From: Novipirellula sp052161655
GTDB taxonomy: Bacteria > Planctomycetota > Planctomycetia > Pirellulales > Pirellulaceae
NCBI RefSeq assembly: GCF_052161655.1
Contig: NZ_CP197418.1
Span: 10,292,001 to 10,356,000 of the forward strand
Reading direction: 5' to 3'
DNA length: 64,000 bases
How positions within the stretch are numbered: the stretch's first letter is position 1; the number at the start of each line of letters is the position of its first letter. This document shows positions 7,401 through 16,105 of the stretch, piece after piece. The notes beneath the pieces were generated by a model that was given only the letters and a program-made list of their open reading frames with translations, did no database searches and was not told where the DNA came from. Made by a program: the position numbers and the translations under genes.

Positions 7401-8006
7401 ATGCAGAAGAAAACAGCGATCTATGTTCGGGTCAGCAGCAAGCAGCAGGATCACCGTAGCCAGATGCCTGATCTTGAACGATGGGCCGCAGCCCACGGCG
7501 AACCAGTGATCTATTTCAGGGATTCGTTCACCGGTCGCACGATGGCTCGACCGGGCATGGACAAGTTGATGGAAGCACTCCGGGCAGGCAAGCTTGACCG
7601 CATTGTTGTTTGGAGACTCGACCGTCTTGGCCGAACAACGAAGGGACTTTGCCAACTGTTCGACGAGCTTCACGAACGTGGCGTTGATCTGGTCAGCATG
7701 AAAGATGGATTCAGTCTGGCATCACCAGCCGGTAGATTGCACGCACGTATCTTAGCGAGTGTCGCCGAGTACGAGACGGAGATCAGAGCCGAACGAGTGG
7801 CCGCAGGTCAGGCGGCAGCACGTAAGCGAGGCAAGACGTGGGGTGGAAGTGACAAGGGCTGGCGATGGAAGGTGACTGACGATCAGGTCAACGCCATCCA
7901 CGAGATGAAAGCAGCAGGCAGGAAGATCACCCAGATCGCAAGGGTGACAGGGCTGTCACGACCGACGATCTACCGTGTGTTGCGTGAGGTCGAACCAATT
8001 GTTTGA
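7401..8006 (+). CDS. Serine recombinase of the resolvase/invertase family
   Basis: The 201-residue protein has the full small serine recombinase layout: catalytic domain with YVRVSSKQQD (Ser12 as nucleophile), the RPGMDKLMEAL and VVWRLDRLGR blocks with active-site arginines, the E helix (LASVAEYETEIRAERVAAG), and a C-terminal helix-turn-helix (ITQIARVTGLSRPTIYRVL). Length fits Hin/Gin/resolvase types, not the large integrases. Such enzymes invert or resolve DNA between short sites. It is led by motif copy 13 and is the only recombinase in the region, making it a candidate for the inversion at 5.7-5.8 kb or for acting at the repeated motif; neither is shown. Confidence 0.92.
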   Translation: MQKKTAIYVRVSSKQQDHRSQMPDLERWAAAHGEPVIYFRDSFTGRTMARPGMDKLMEALRAGKLDRIVVWRLDRLGRTTKGLCQLFDELHERGVDLVSMKDGFSLASPAGRLHARILASVAEYETEIRAERVAAGQAAARKRGKTWGGSDKGWRWKVTDDQVNAIHEMKAAGRKITQIARVTGLSRPTIYRVLREVEPIV

Positions 8007-8320
8007 TGGGATTGGTTGGTTGGAGATCGGGTTGCAAAGCCCGAATCCAAACAAATATTATCGGAAAGCTGATTAAGAAAGTCCCCGCCGTACCCTCGGG
8101 AGGCACTACACCTTGAGGCTCTTCAATACCGAACAACTTTTTTCGCTCAATTCGTACGCTGATCGATTCAAATAAACCGACTTCCAAAAATCGCCGCCGC
8201 CAGAAAAACAGCGGATCGAAAAGGAGTTGCAAAAGTTGTTATTCCAGCAGGAGTGTGCCGTCAGAGTCGGCTTCGTTTGCGGCGACTTTCTTCGATTGAG
8301 AAAATTCGCCGCCGCTGATT
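8007..8320. other. Intergenic stretch after recombinase
   Basis: No convincing gene. On the minus strand a short frame ending at about 8238 (...KVAANEADSDGTLLLE) looks like the tail of a lost protein with an EF-hand-like DSDG. No boundary motif is present here. Confidence 0.35.
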
Positions 8321-8929
8321 TTACAACGCACGATAGGGAACCTCGCCTTTCAACTCGGACAGAACACTTCCGGCAAACCGTCCATATTCAGGGTGGTCTA
8401 TCTCACGCTCAACGATTGGAATCATTTGCTCTCTCATCGGTGGTTCGATAACAGCGAGTGCCTTTGCCGACAATATTCGAAACCATGGATCATGATCATT
8501 CAGGCATTCTTCAAGGCGTGGAATTGCCATCCGAGCATCAACCCCATATCGCCACAGCAGACGTGGGATCATGTATCTCACCTCCCAGTTGTAGTGATCG
8601 AGAAGGGACGGAAACAGAGGCAGAAGTTCTCGGAAGCTCAGGTGCTCCTTGACCATGCAGTGAGCAGCAAGAACCCGTGTGTTTTCGTCTGGGCTAAACA
8701 AGCAAATGTAGTAGGCTGATTGAGCCCATTCGTAAAGTGGCGGAACCGATTCGATCGTTGTCTTGATCACACGATCATTGTTGAGATCAATGGCGAGTGT
8801 TTCGATTCGCTGAGTAGCATCGAAAAACAAGTCATCGTCGGCAGCACTGCTGCGTTCGAATGTCGGAATCATTGACAAGCTAAGGGCGGATGCAACCGCC
8901 TGCTTTACGAAAATTCTTCGATCTACCAT
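8321..8929 (-). CDS. Secreted HEAT-like repeat protein (paralogue A)
   Basis: The ATG at 8929 has AAGGA 7 bp upstream. The N-terminus MVDRRIFVKQAVASALSLSMIP resembles a twin-arginine signal (RR.F.K), followed by about 170 residues of helical repeats (NTRVLAAHCMVKEH, DHYNWEVRYMIPRLLWR, HDPWFRILSAKALAVI) typical of HEAT/armadillo folds. It is clearly related to the next gene (8955-9593), with matching LLW, IPRL and ILxAKAxAxIxP segments, so the pair arose by tandem duplication. Export to periplasm or envelope is inferred. Confidence 0.65.
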   Translation of the reverse strand: MVDRRIFVKQAVASALSLSMIPTFERSSAADDDLFFDATQRIETLAIDLNNDRVIKTTIESVPPLYEWAQSAYYICLFSPDENTRVLAAHCMVKEHLSFRELLPLFPSLLDHYNWEVRYMIPRLLWRYGVDARMAIPRLEECLNDHDPWFRILSAKALAVIEPPMREQMIPIVEREIDHPEYGRFAGSVLSELKGEVPYRAL

Positions 8930-8954
8930 TGTCATTCCTTGAGAATCTGTTCGA

Positions 8955-9593
8955 TCAGTTCCACAGCCCGAGGTAAGGTTTTTCGGCACGCAACTCGGCC
9001 AAAACATTCTTTGCGAATACAGTATTCTTCGAACATTGGGCAGTCTTCGCCACATAATCGACGGCGTCCGTTCTGAGCGACGGCTGAATAATTGCGATTG
9101 CTTTTGCCATCAATATCCGATCGTACGGATCTGTTTCAGGGTCGCAAAGTTTCTGCTTGAGTTTTGGGATTGCAGAACGTGCTTTACCCTCCATCTTCCA
9201 GAGCAGGTTCGGGCCATAGCGACGTATGCTGGGATCGTCGTGATCAAGAATATCTGGAAGCAGATCGACATACTGCACGAGGTGTGCATGGACGGCTTTG
9301 GTCAGGCAGCAGTTGATAGAGAGAATCCGAACCCTCGGGTCTTCATCCCAGATACCACAGAAACACGCTGTCGCACCCCAATCTCCCAGTGCAGATAATT
9401 CCTGCTCAGTCTCTTTAATCAACTGTCGGCACCGGGGCAGCTTAGCGTTGGATCGAAGAAGCTCCTCTGCGTGATCGAAGGCGACTTCACCTTGGCTGAT
9501 TACATTTGGTTCACTGGCGACAAAAGAGCCCAGTGGAGCCAACGTTGCACAAGATGCTGCGATCGACTTCGCTACAAACGCTCTGCGGTCCAT
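8955..9593 (-). CDS. Secreted HEAT-like repeat protein (paralogue B)
   Basis: The ATG at 9593 follows GAAGGAAAACAC. MDRRAFVAKSIAASCATLAPLG is a Tat-like signal, then helical repeats with DEDPRVRILSINCCL, DDPSIRRYGPNLLWK and DRILMAKAIAIIQPS, parallel to paralogue A. It lies first in the pair, 25 bp upstream of paralogue A, and the two are probably co-transcribed. The binding partner is unknown. Confidence 0.65.
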   Translation of the reverse strand: MDRRAFVAKSIAASCATLAPLGSFVASEPNVISQGEVAFDHAEELLRSNAKLPRCRQLIKETEQELSALGDWGATACFCGIWDEDPRVRILSINCCLTKAVHAHLVQYVDLLPDILDHDDPSIRRYGPNLLWKMEGKARSAIPKLKQKLCDPETDPYDRILMAKAIAIIQPSLRTDAVDYVAKTAQCSKNTVFAKNVLAELRAEKPYLGLWN

Positions 9594-9642
9594 GTGTTTT
9601 CCTTCGGGTTGAATTGGCCGTTTCCACTGCTGCTGTTGTCTA

Positions 9643-9879
9643 TTACATCTCGTTAAAAACCGGCGATCGTTCCAACAAATCAGCGAGATCCAGTTGAAGT
9701 CGCTCTTGAGCCTGAGCTAACGGAATCAGGATCTCTGTGACCTTAAACGAATTCGGGTTCATTCGAACTGTCAGGAGGACGTACTTGCCGTCTTGGCAGG
9801 TAGCTGCGTTGATTGCCAACAAATCACACTTCAAAGCCTGAGTCTCGGTCGTTCGATAATTCTTCTTGTCGTCGCTCAT
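9643..9879 (-). CDS. Small hypothetical protein
   Basis: The ATG at 9879 has AAGGAGATCTGAC directly upstream, a strong ribosome binding site that settles the start against a longer frame to 10080. The 78-residue protein (MSDDKKNYRTTETQ...) has a strand-rich centre and an amphipathic helical end (LAQAQERLQLDLADLLERS). It lies 20 bp after motif copy 14. No family recognised. Confidence 0.65.
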   Translation of the reverse strand: MSDDKKNYRTTETQALKCDLLAINAATCQDGKYVLLTVRMNPNSFKVTEILIPLAQAQERLQLDLADLLERSPVFNEM

Positions 9880-9899
9880 GTCAGATCTCCTTTCTGCTT

Positions 9900-9916
9900 G
9901 TAGCTGGTGTCCGTTA
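9900..9916 (-). repeat. Boundary motif copy 14
   Basis: On the minus strand TAACGGACACCAGCTAC; the TAA is the stop of the gene at 9914-10519. Confidence 0.9.
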
Positions 9917-10519
9917 TCGCCCATAACGCTCATAGAAGGCGGTTGAGTCACCGTCAGCGCCATACGAACATCTCCAGCACACACCGAATGCATCCTGCAC
10001 ACGAGCCCCACACTGAGGACACTGAAATCGAAAATGAGTCGGAGGGACAAAATCCGTGTACGTAGGCTCTGCAAATCCACCGTTCCGAATCAGTTCAGAA
10101 TCTGGGTTGAGAATTCGTGGGAGTGAATCCCAAAAATAGTGCCCACCTGCCCGAGCCCATCTTTGGTAGTCAGCATCGTTTCGGACAATCAGAGTTCCAA
10201 ACCAAAGGCAGGTCCAGAACAGGGCTGTAACGATGACGGTGACCCAGAACGGGACAACGAAGCAGTCCGCAAAGGTCCAGTAAATTCTTCCTGCCGCTTC
10301 ATTGCTGAGAAGATAGAACAGGAAGAACACAAACATCGAAATCGCAAACATAAATCGAGCGATGATCGTTGACGGAAGCGTTCTGATGCCACGACCGGAA
10401 TCGATGACAAGCAGAAAGACAAACGCAACTAACGCCCAGCAAATCGATGCCACGAACGAGCAACTGCCGTTCAGCCACATTGCTGGAATAGCGGACAAGA
10501 TGAAAAGGCGACCGATCAT
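9914..10519 (-). CDS. Multi-pass membrane protein with C-terminal zinc ribbon
   Basis: The ATG at 10519 overlaps the TGA of the preceding gene (ATGA), which fixes the start and suggests coupling. Four hydrophobic segments occupy residues about 1-125, and the C-terminus holds CPQCGARVQDAFGVCWRC, a four-cysteine zinc ribbon. The longer open frame to 11131 is antisense-free but overlaps other genes and is rejected. Zinc-ribbon membrane proteins of this type are common in planctomycetes; function unknown. Confidence 0.7.
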   Translation of the reverse strand: MIGRLFILSAIPAMWLNGSCSFVASICWALVAFVFLLVIDSGRGIRTLPSTIIARFMFAISMFVFFLFYLLSNEAAGRIYWTFADCFVVPFWVTVIVTALFWTCLWFGTLIVRNDADYQRWARAGGHYFWDSLPRILNPDSELIRNGGFAEPTYTDFVPPTHFRFQCPQCGARVQDAFGVCWRCSYGADGDSTAFYERYGR

Positions 10520-10920
10520 TCGCCAGCCTCCTTCAAGCGATCCCAGTTGATTGAACTGATCACGAGACTGTTGCTGCCGGGTCCAACGGTATCGACGGGG
10601 TGATCCATGAGGAGTCTGGCTGCACCGAATGCCCAAGCTCGCACATCCGAGAGTGAACAATGATCGCCGCCGACGAGCCGCAACTTGATGGGGGCCACAA
10701 ACGTTCGGATCGACGTGGATTCGGCAATCCGATGATCCAACAACAGCTTTTGGACTTCGGTGGCGACAATGTTCCAGTCGGTGAACAGCACAGCTTCGGA
10801 TTCTGTGCCGGTCCATCCTGATCCCGTCCAGAACCAGCGGTGATCGTTTCCGATTAGATAGCGAGGGAACTGAATGCTTCCTCGGTTCAGGACGGACAGA
10901 TGAAGTGGTGGATTGCTCAT
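10516..10920 (-). CDS. Hypothetical protein coupled to membrane protein
   Basis: The ATG at 10920 follows motif copy 15 and a leader hairpin. The 134-residue soluble protein includes a tryptophan-rich loop (HRWFWTGSGWTGTESE) and a compact mixed alpha/beta sequence. It resembles small inhibitor or scaffold-type proteins only in size; no family was recognised. Its TGA overlaps the next ATG, so it works or is at least made together with the zinc-ribbon membrane protein. Confidence 0.65.
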   Translation of the reverse strand: MSNPPLHLSVLNRGSIQFPRYLIGNDHRWFWTGSGWTGTESEAVLFTDWNIVATEVQKLLLDHRIAESTSIRTFVAPIKLRLVGGDHCSLSDVRAWAFGAARLLMDHPVDTVGPGSNSLVISSINWDRLKEAGE

Positions 10921-10923
10921 TTT

Positions 10924-10945
10924 TGCCTCGTGGAGTTTCGAGGCA
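10924..10945 (-). promoter_or_regulatory. Leader hairpin
   Basis: TGCCTCG / CGAGGCA form a 7-bp stem between motif copy 15 and the ATG at 10920. It could affect ribosome access. Confidence 0.4.
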
Positions 10946-10962
10946 GTAGCTGGTGTCCGTTA
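10946..10962 (-). repeat. Boundary motif copy 15
   Basis: On the minus strand TAACGGACACCAGCTAC; the TAA is the stop codon of the large GYF_2 gene. Confidence 0.9.
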
Positions 10963-13950
10963 TTTTGACTGGTAGAACCCTATTTGTACGACGCCCACAT
11001 CTCGAATGTCTCGAACATTCACCTTGTACTCCAACCGGTTTCCGGTTTTTCCAAGTAATTTGCTTCTGTTCTTTGCTGCGATGTCCTCGGGAATACCACG
11101 ACGAATATCCGACTCGTAGGCTCGCCGACATCGGGCGTGAAAGACTCGATCGACCGTAAACCGATCCGCAGTCTTAAATTGAGTCAAAGGATCACCGTTA
11201 CTGTCGTAGAGCGAAATAATCATTGGAATTAGCCAGTCGGCTTCCATCCATTGGGATGTGTCAACATCGCAGTCGATAATTATCGAATGATCCGTCGCAT
11301 AGCATTTGATATTCTTTAAGCTCGGGTTGTAACGCTGCTCAATCCAGCGAGGTGTTTCCAAAGGTGTTCCGACTCGGACTGCAATTTCTCGCCCTTCCGG
11401 TTTCGCTTTCTGGAAAGCTGAGAAACTTCCGGAATCCGCTATCTCGCAATTCGTCAGCATCAATTGGCCATTGGGATGTAGCTTAGTGAGCGTGCCAATG
11501 ATTGATAGTTCTCCCTTCGTGAGACTTGGATTCGGGGAACGCAAAGTGCAGATGGCAGCAAGCCCTTCACGAAGCTCCAACACGACCTGCGTTTGGCTCA
11601 CTCCCATGATCTGACTTGCGGTTCCCGAGACCGCAAGGTTCTTTCCAAAGTGTCTGGAAAGCGGGTTTCCCTGCTGAGAGTCACCCACAACGGCGAAGTA
11701 GTTGGTAGCTGCTTCAGCGATCGTGACTTTGTTTAGGACTAGCCGATCTCTCGGGTCGATTCCTACTGTGGCTATGTGGTCACTCAAGGAAACCCGTTGA
11801 GCTTTTGCTAGATTCCAAATCTCAACAACACTCGTCGTTGGCCGTGACGACACGACGACTTGACCGTTGGACGAATAGGCTACTTTGGTTCGCTCTATTC
11901 CATCGATCGTCCCCATAACGGCGAGAAGGCGGTTGTTGGGTAAATCCCATACTTCCAGCCGACCTTGTTTGCGAAGCATAAATACCATGCTAGTCTGTGT
12001 TCCGTAATCTCTTTGCTGTGCCCCGCAAACCTGTTGACGATTCTTGTCACTGAACGGCGTCGATTTTATTTTCCGAATTTCAGATCCATCGAAACACGAC
12101 CGAATGACCATTTGACGATCGTCGTTGGTAATTGTTGCAAATTCATCGCCAGATTCGAGCAAGCGGAGGAAGTTTTCGTCGGAAGCTTGGTAGCTGGCGC
12201 TGCCCTCAATCATGAAGCGGAGACTCCAGTTTCCAGTGTCCCAGAACGAAATGCGTTTCGAGCCCGCAGATGTAATAAGGAACTGACCGTCATCGGAGAA
12301 CCGATGCCACATGCAGTCATTAGTGCCGGTTCGAGGAAATCGAATGATCTCCAAGCACTCACCCGATGTGGCGTCAAACACACAAAGGCATGGTTCTTGG
12401 TATCTAACAACAGCGAATTTTCCATCCGGCGATAAGATACAGTGCGGGTGCTCAAGCATCTTGTATTTAACTTCCTGTGGGCATCTCAATCGAACGGTTT
12501 TGAGATTATCGGCCAAGTCAACAACCACTGCGTCGAACCCAATATCTGAGCCTCCGATGTTACATGCCGCTACTTTTCGTCTATCTCTTGACCATCCACA
12601 AACCGAGAACCGCCCGAATTCAGCGTGCAGTTCCACTTGCTGTCGTTGTTTCAGTTCATCGGCAGTAACGTCATAAACGATCAAGCTGCGAGGGTTGCTC
12701 TTTTCGATTGCGGCGAACTTCGACCAATCATCCGACATTTTTCCAAAACTGTACGAGGTACTAGGAGCAAGCTGTTTTTTCGTCTGGAGATTCCAAACAT
12801 CAGCCTCGTCAATTTGAAGCAATGAGCCCGTAGGCGATAACTTAAAGTCAACGCCGTCCGTCCAAGGAATCTTGAGCACTTCGCTTTGCGTGACTTGCAA
12901 GATCATCGCCCCATCTTCAGATGCAGCGACGATCGATAAATTTGGTTCGCTGTTGTATCCGGTGCGATCCAGATCAGCCGCTAACCAGTCTTCAGGCACT
13001 CTTTGACGTGATCGAAACACACCTGCAACGATCACTAGCAGAACTAAACCAATACAAACCGCTGCTCCGAGTGCTAGACGCTTGGGCGTCAGGGTAGTAA
13101 TGCGGGATTCACTCTTAATTCGCTGAACATCGTTTTCGAGTTCAGTAAGGCGATTTTGCAGGTTGGAAATCTCGGCGATAACGCTCTGCGAGCCTACTTT
13201 ATCGCCATACGTCTGAAATGCTGCATCACCAAGTTCCTTGAGTAGCTTGGAACGTTGCAGACGCAATGTTCCTTCCTCAGCCTTCAGCTTTCCCTTTCGT
13301 GCGATTGATTTCGCAGCGTCCTTAACACCGTCGCCCTCCGCTTTCTTCTTGGATGCATTGAGGGTTTCTCGAAGCCTATTTTCGACCGTATCAATTCGTT
13401 GGTTGATTTCTGGGTAGTCTGTGCGAAACTGTCCTGCTCGTCGAATTTCGTCGCCAAGTTTCATAAATACCTTCGGCAGATCAACCTTTTTGATTCGTGT
13501 CATCTCTGCATGGCGTGCTGCTACAGTCCCAGCGACTTTCGCTGCATCTACAACATTCGATGCCGAGGATTTCAGCTTGCCAAGGAATGTTGATCCCAGT
13601 GGAAGCTCGGCTATTTCAGGATGTGGAGGCTCTTCAGAACTTTCTTCCTTCTTCAGAAACCTCTTTGCCGACTCTGCGTGCGTCAGCACGGTACTCAACC
13701 CGCTTTTCACAAAACCGAGCGAGAAGGTCTTGCCCGATTTCGGCAGTGCTAAAGGTGGCGGCGTTGGCGGTGTCTTTTCAAGCTCTACGAACAACCCTCT
13801 TACAGTTTTTGCAACAACGGGTGAGCCGTCTTGTCCCTTGCTGACTCTTGCCGTTGGCTCAAGCCTCCCTGATGCGGCAAGTTGTTTAAGCTGTGCGCCG
13901 CTGAACGGGCCAATCGCTCCGCTCTCTTTATGTATGTACCAAGTTGCCAT
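10960..13950 (-). CDS. GYF_2-domain membrane protein with beta-propeller
   Basis: The 996-residue protein starts with a GYF_2 domain (WYIHKESGAIGPFSGAQLKQLAASGRL). A proline-rich linker follows, then a long coiled-coil region (about 150-285, with a heptad-like ending LQNRLTELENDVQRIKSE), one membrane helix near 288-310 (LALGAAVCIGLVLLVIVAGVF), and a large outer domain with WD/beta-propeller-like repeats (SPDGKFAVVRY, WDTGNWSLRFMIEG, VEVWDLPNNRLLAVMG). This looks like a membrane-spanning sensor or scaffold: GYF_2 inside, propeller outside. The start is the ATG 4 bp after the previous gene's stop. GYF_2 proteins cluster here three times, which suggests a joint complex. Confidence 0.75.
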   Translation of the reverse strand: MATWYIHKESGAIGPFSGAQLKQLAASGRLEPTARVSKGQDGSPVVAKTVRGLFVELEKTPPTPPPLALPKSGKTFSLGFVKSGLSTVLTHAESAKRFLKKEESSEEPPHPEIAELPLGSTFLGKLKSSASNVVDAAKVAGTVAARHAEMTRIKKVDLPKVFMKLGDEIRRAGQFRTDYPEINQRIDTVENRLRETLNASKKKAEGDGVKDAAKSIARKGKLKAEEGTLRLQRSKLLKELGDAAFQTYGDKVGSQSVIAEISNLQNRLTELENDVQRIKSESRITTLTPKRLALGAAVCIGLVLLVIVAGVFRSRQRVPEDWLAADLDRTGYNSEPNLSIVAASEDGAMILQVTQSEVLKIPWTDGVDFKLSPTGSLLQIDEADVWNLQTKKQLAPSTSYSFGKMSDDWSKFAAIEKSNPRSLIVYDVTADELKQRQQVELHAEFGRFSVCGWSRDRRKVAACNIGGSDIGFDAVVVDLADNLKTVRLRCPQEVKYKMLEHPHCILSPDGKFAVVRYQEPCLCVFDATSGECLEIIRFPRTGTNDCMWHRFSDDGQFLITSAGSKRISFWDTGNWSLRFMIEGSASYQASDENFLRLLESGDEFATITNDDRQMVIRSCFDGSEIRKIKSTPFSDKNRQQVCGAQQRDYGTQTSMVFMLRKQGRLEVWDLPNNRLLAVMGTIDGIERTKVAYSSNGQVVVSSRPTTSVVEIWNLAKAQRVSLSDHIATVGIDPRDRLVLNKVTIAEAATNYFAVVGDSQQGNPLSRHFGKNLAVSGTASQIMGVSQTQVVLELREGLAAICTLRSPNPSLTKGELSIIGTLTKLHPNGQLMLTNCEIADSGSFSAFQKAKPEGREIAVRVGTPLETPRWIEQRYNPSLKNIKCYATDHSIIIDCDVDTSQWMEADWLIPMIISLYDSNGDPLTQFKTADRFTVDRVFHARCRRAYESDIRRGIPEDIAAKNRSKLLGKTGNRLEYKVNVRDIRDVGVVQIGFYQSK

Positions 13951-13954
13951 GTGC

Positions 13955-14920
13955 TCATTTTCCTGATTTGCTTCCAACCCATTCACAGATAATGCCGGGT
14001 CGATGTTGATGTGAATAGTTTGGCTGATCGACCCACTGACCGTCACGAATCGCCCACAAAACCATGTAGTGTTCGACGCCCTTCTTGTTGTTTGGCTGCT
14101 TAGGGAACCACTTGGTGTAGCCACCATTTACCGAGCCGCCTCCGACCCATTTCCAGAGACCTTCCGTATCCTCGTCGGTAGCACCGATCCACGCTTCTTT
14201 CCAGTTAGCATCAACAACCAACGCAGTCACGAATTTGTTTTCCTCAGCCGATTCAATGACGACAAGCTGGCCGCTCATGTTTTCGCATTTCTGCTTTGCT
14301 TGCTTCCACGACACCTGCTCTTCGTAGAACTTGTAGCGATGCCCTTTGAATTCGAGTGCGTCTACAGGCCATGGATCGCTTGCAACCATCGATGTTTCAG
14401 CCGGTTTGTGTGATCCCTCGTCAGTCATTCCATTCGTGCTGACTGTGGGTTTAGATCCTGCGGTCGAATCCCTTTGCGTGGTGTCGTTGACCGCCAATGG
14501 CATTTCGTTGGATGCCACGTCCGTAGCGTCAGCAACATTTAGACTGGCAGTTGCAAGACTGTTTTCCGTTGCGGTCGTCCCCGAATGAGCAACATTGACA
14601 GAGACATCTTCATCAACAGGAAGCCCACGAAGCCACGAGCCAATATCGGTCACTAATCCAAGAACGAGTGCAATAGCGCCCGTGAGCAGAAGCGAAATCC
14701 ACAAGCCCTTTCGCTGGAAAGGGGGAGTTACCCGCCTGCCCTTCGGATGTGGCAATGGGGAAATGAACGAAGCCGCCGATTGCGATTCCGTGTCGCCCTC
14801 CTTCCACACTCGATCATTCTCGCTGACCAGTCCTGCCGCAATCAATTGTTTAAGCTGCGTCTCAGTGAACGGCCCAAAGCCTTCACCATCCGAGGAATAC
14901 ATCCACTGTGGATTGCTCAT
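13955..14920 (-). CDS. GYF_2-domain membrane protein with C-type lectin domain
   Basis: The start ATG at 14920 overlaps the preceding TGA (ATGA). The N-terminal GYF_2 domain reads MYSSDGEGFGPFTETQLKQL. A membrane helix follows near residues 70-92, then a Ser/Thr-rich spacer, then a C-type lectin fold at about 195-318 (HRYKFYEEQVSWKQAKQKCE, VVIESAEENKFV, AWIGATDEDTEGLWKWVGG, ICEWVGS). Cysteines and the WIGA and W-x-W landmarks are present; the calcium site QPNN is also seen. It suggests cell-surface sugar or protein binding. Confidence 0.8.
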   Translation of the reverse strand: MSNPQWMYSSDGEGFGPFTETQLKQLIAAGLVSENDRVWKEGDTESQSAASFISPLPHPKGRRVTPPFQRKGLWISLLLTGAIALVLGLVTDIGSWLRGLPVDEDVSVNVAHSGTTATENSLATASLNVADATDVASNEMPLAVNDTTQRDSTAGSKPTVSTNGMTDEGSHKPAETSMVASDPWPVDALEFKGHRYKFYEEQVSWKQAKQKCENMSGQLVVIESAEENKFVTALVVDANWKEAWIGATDEDTEGLWKWVGGGSVNGGYTKWFPKQPNNKKGVEHYMVLWAIRDGQWVDQPNYSHQHRPGIICEWVGSKSGK

Positions 14921-15114
14921 AATGTTTTCATTGCCGTTAATCCAAATTTTGTTTTGTTGTTGACCACGCAACACTTGCACTCGCCGCCACCGACAATCTT
15001 AACCGATGTTCGATGCGTTTTCTGAAGAACGCAATCTGCAAGCTTCTGTTCAATTTCAGGAACCGGCGCATGTTGATTTCCGTCTCTCTTGAAGTGCCAG
15101 ATCTGATTTGGCAT
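14917..15114 (-). CDS. Small GYF-like protein
   Basis: The ATG at 15114 gives 65 residues. The first 35 (IWHFKRDGNQHAPVPEIEQKL) resemble the start of GYF_2 domains (W.....G..HGPV...EL) in the neighbouring proteins, then the sequence turns into a cysteine-containing tail (GGGECKCC). It may be a stand-alone variant or a truncated GYF_2 domain. It lies 36 bp after motif copy 16 and overlaps the lectin gene by ATGA. Confidence 0.55.
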   Translation of the reverse strand: MPNQIWHFKRDGNQHAPVPEIEQKLADCVLQKTHRTSVKIVGGGECKCCVVNNKTKFGLTAMKTL

Positions 15115-15149
15115 GTTGGGTCTCCCCAACACCAATTTGCATGGGTGCC

Positions 15150-15166
15150 GTGGTTGGTGTCTGCTA
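15150..15166 (-). repeat. Boundary motif copy 16 (divergent)
   Basis: On the minus strand TAGCAGACACCAACCAC; the TAG is the stop codon of the gene at 15164-15925. Two positions differ from consensus. Confidence 0.7.
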
Positions 15167-15925
15167 TTTGATGATTTCACAGTTCTTCATCCTGACCGTT
15201 ACTCCGGTGAAACCCTCGCAGTAACCTCGGATCTGCACTCGGCTTCCGACAGCAAGATCACGAAGCGTATCCGATGTCCCTTCCGCACTCGTGAGTTCAC
15301 ATCGGGTTCCCCGAGCGTCAAAGTGCTTCCGTAAATTAACCGTTACACCCGACATGAATCCGCCTGCCTCGATGTCGTGTACGACGCCATCGACGACGAT
15401 GGTTTTTCCCTTGTACGACTGATTGGCTGCAACCTCATTGCCTTCAAAATCAAGAAACAATTTTGAAGCGGAGTAAATGGTCTCGTTGAGGGCTTCCGCC
15501 TTATCAAAATGCCGATCCCCATCTGAAATCGCAGGTACTTGAGAATCAGGTTCAGAGCGTTCCGAGCCATCTCGATTCTTACCCGCTCTGATATTTGCAA
15601 AGCCTTCGGGATCGATGATTCTTGCTGCCATCGGAATGATTCCGATGCAGAACACCATCATCAGCAGTAACCCACCACAGCCGATTGCTGCGTACTTGAC
15701 GGCGGGAGTCAACGATGTGGTGCTGCTATCTGCTGCACCTTTTATTCCACTGGGCTGTCTGGGAGGAAGACCCGTCACCTGTTTGGCTGGTCGCCATCGC
15801 TTGCCATCATTGCTCACCCGTTCGTCAGATCGTAATTCACCGTCAAATACGAGTTTCTTCAGTTCCTCGTGGGAGACTGGCCCGTGTTTCGTTCCGTTCT
15901 TCTCGTAATACCAGTTCTTTGACAT
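15164..15925 (-). CDS. GYF_2-domain membrane protein with OB-fold domain
   Basis: The 253-residue protein has a GYF_2 domain (NWYYEKNGTKHGPVSHEELKK) at 3-50, a membrane helix near 72-97 (IGCGGLLLMMVFCIGIIPMA) and a C-terminal OB-fold of the tRNA_anti-like type at about 145-250 (YKGKTIVVDGVVHDIE, VQIRGYCEGF). Such membrane OB domains occur in uncharacterised bacterial proteins and need not bind tRNA. The gene is led by motif copy 17 and is divergent from the sigma factor gene. Confidence 0.75.
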   Translation of the reverse strand: MSKNWYYEKNGTKHGPVSHEELKKLVFDGELRSDERVSNDGKRWRPAKQVTGLPPRQPSGIKGAADSSTTSLTPAVKYAAIGCGGLLLMMVFCIGIIPMAARIIDPEGFANIRAGKNRDGSERSEPDSQVPAISDGDRHFDKAEALNETIYSASKLFLDFEGNEVAANQSYKGKTIVVDGVVHDIEAGGFMSGVTVNLRKHFDARGTRCELTSAEGTSDTLRDLAVGSRVQIRGYCEGFTGVTVRMKNCEIIK

Positions 15926-15999
15926 TTAGAACTCCAGCGGCTGATTCAATGTGTTTCACTTCTAAGCGAAAGCCGAGACAATACAGGCTCACGTTAATC

Positions 16000-16016
16000 G
16001 TAGTTGGTGTCCGTTG
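16000..16016 (-). repeat. Boundary motif copy 17
   Basis: On the minus strand CAACGGACACCAACTAC, 75 bp upstream of the GYF_2/OB gene and in the divergent region with the sigma factor gene. No stop codon is embedded. Confidence 0.75.
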
Positions 16017-16105
16017 GAAATTCCCTGAGCCTGATTCTACATTGTTCTCGCATAGGTTTATGTGGGCTGATTCATTCCTGCAAATGACCCTGTAAACTGG
16101 GCTGC

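Noticed and set aside
7927..8232. 101-residue minus-strand ORF behind the recombinase
   Set aside because: Overlaps the recombinase 3' end, has no ribosome binding site, and its second half is clearly antisense to a real gene.
9914..11131. 405-residue start for the zinc-ribbon membrane protein
   Set aside because: The upstream 200 residues are out of frame to two real genes and lack protein character; the ATGA overlap at 10519 is the better start.
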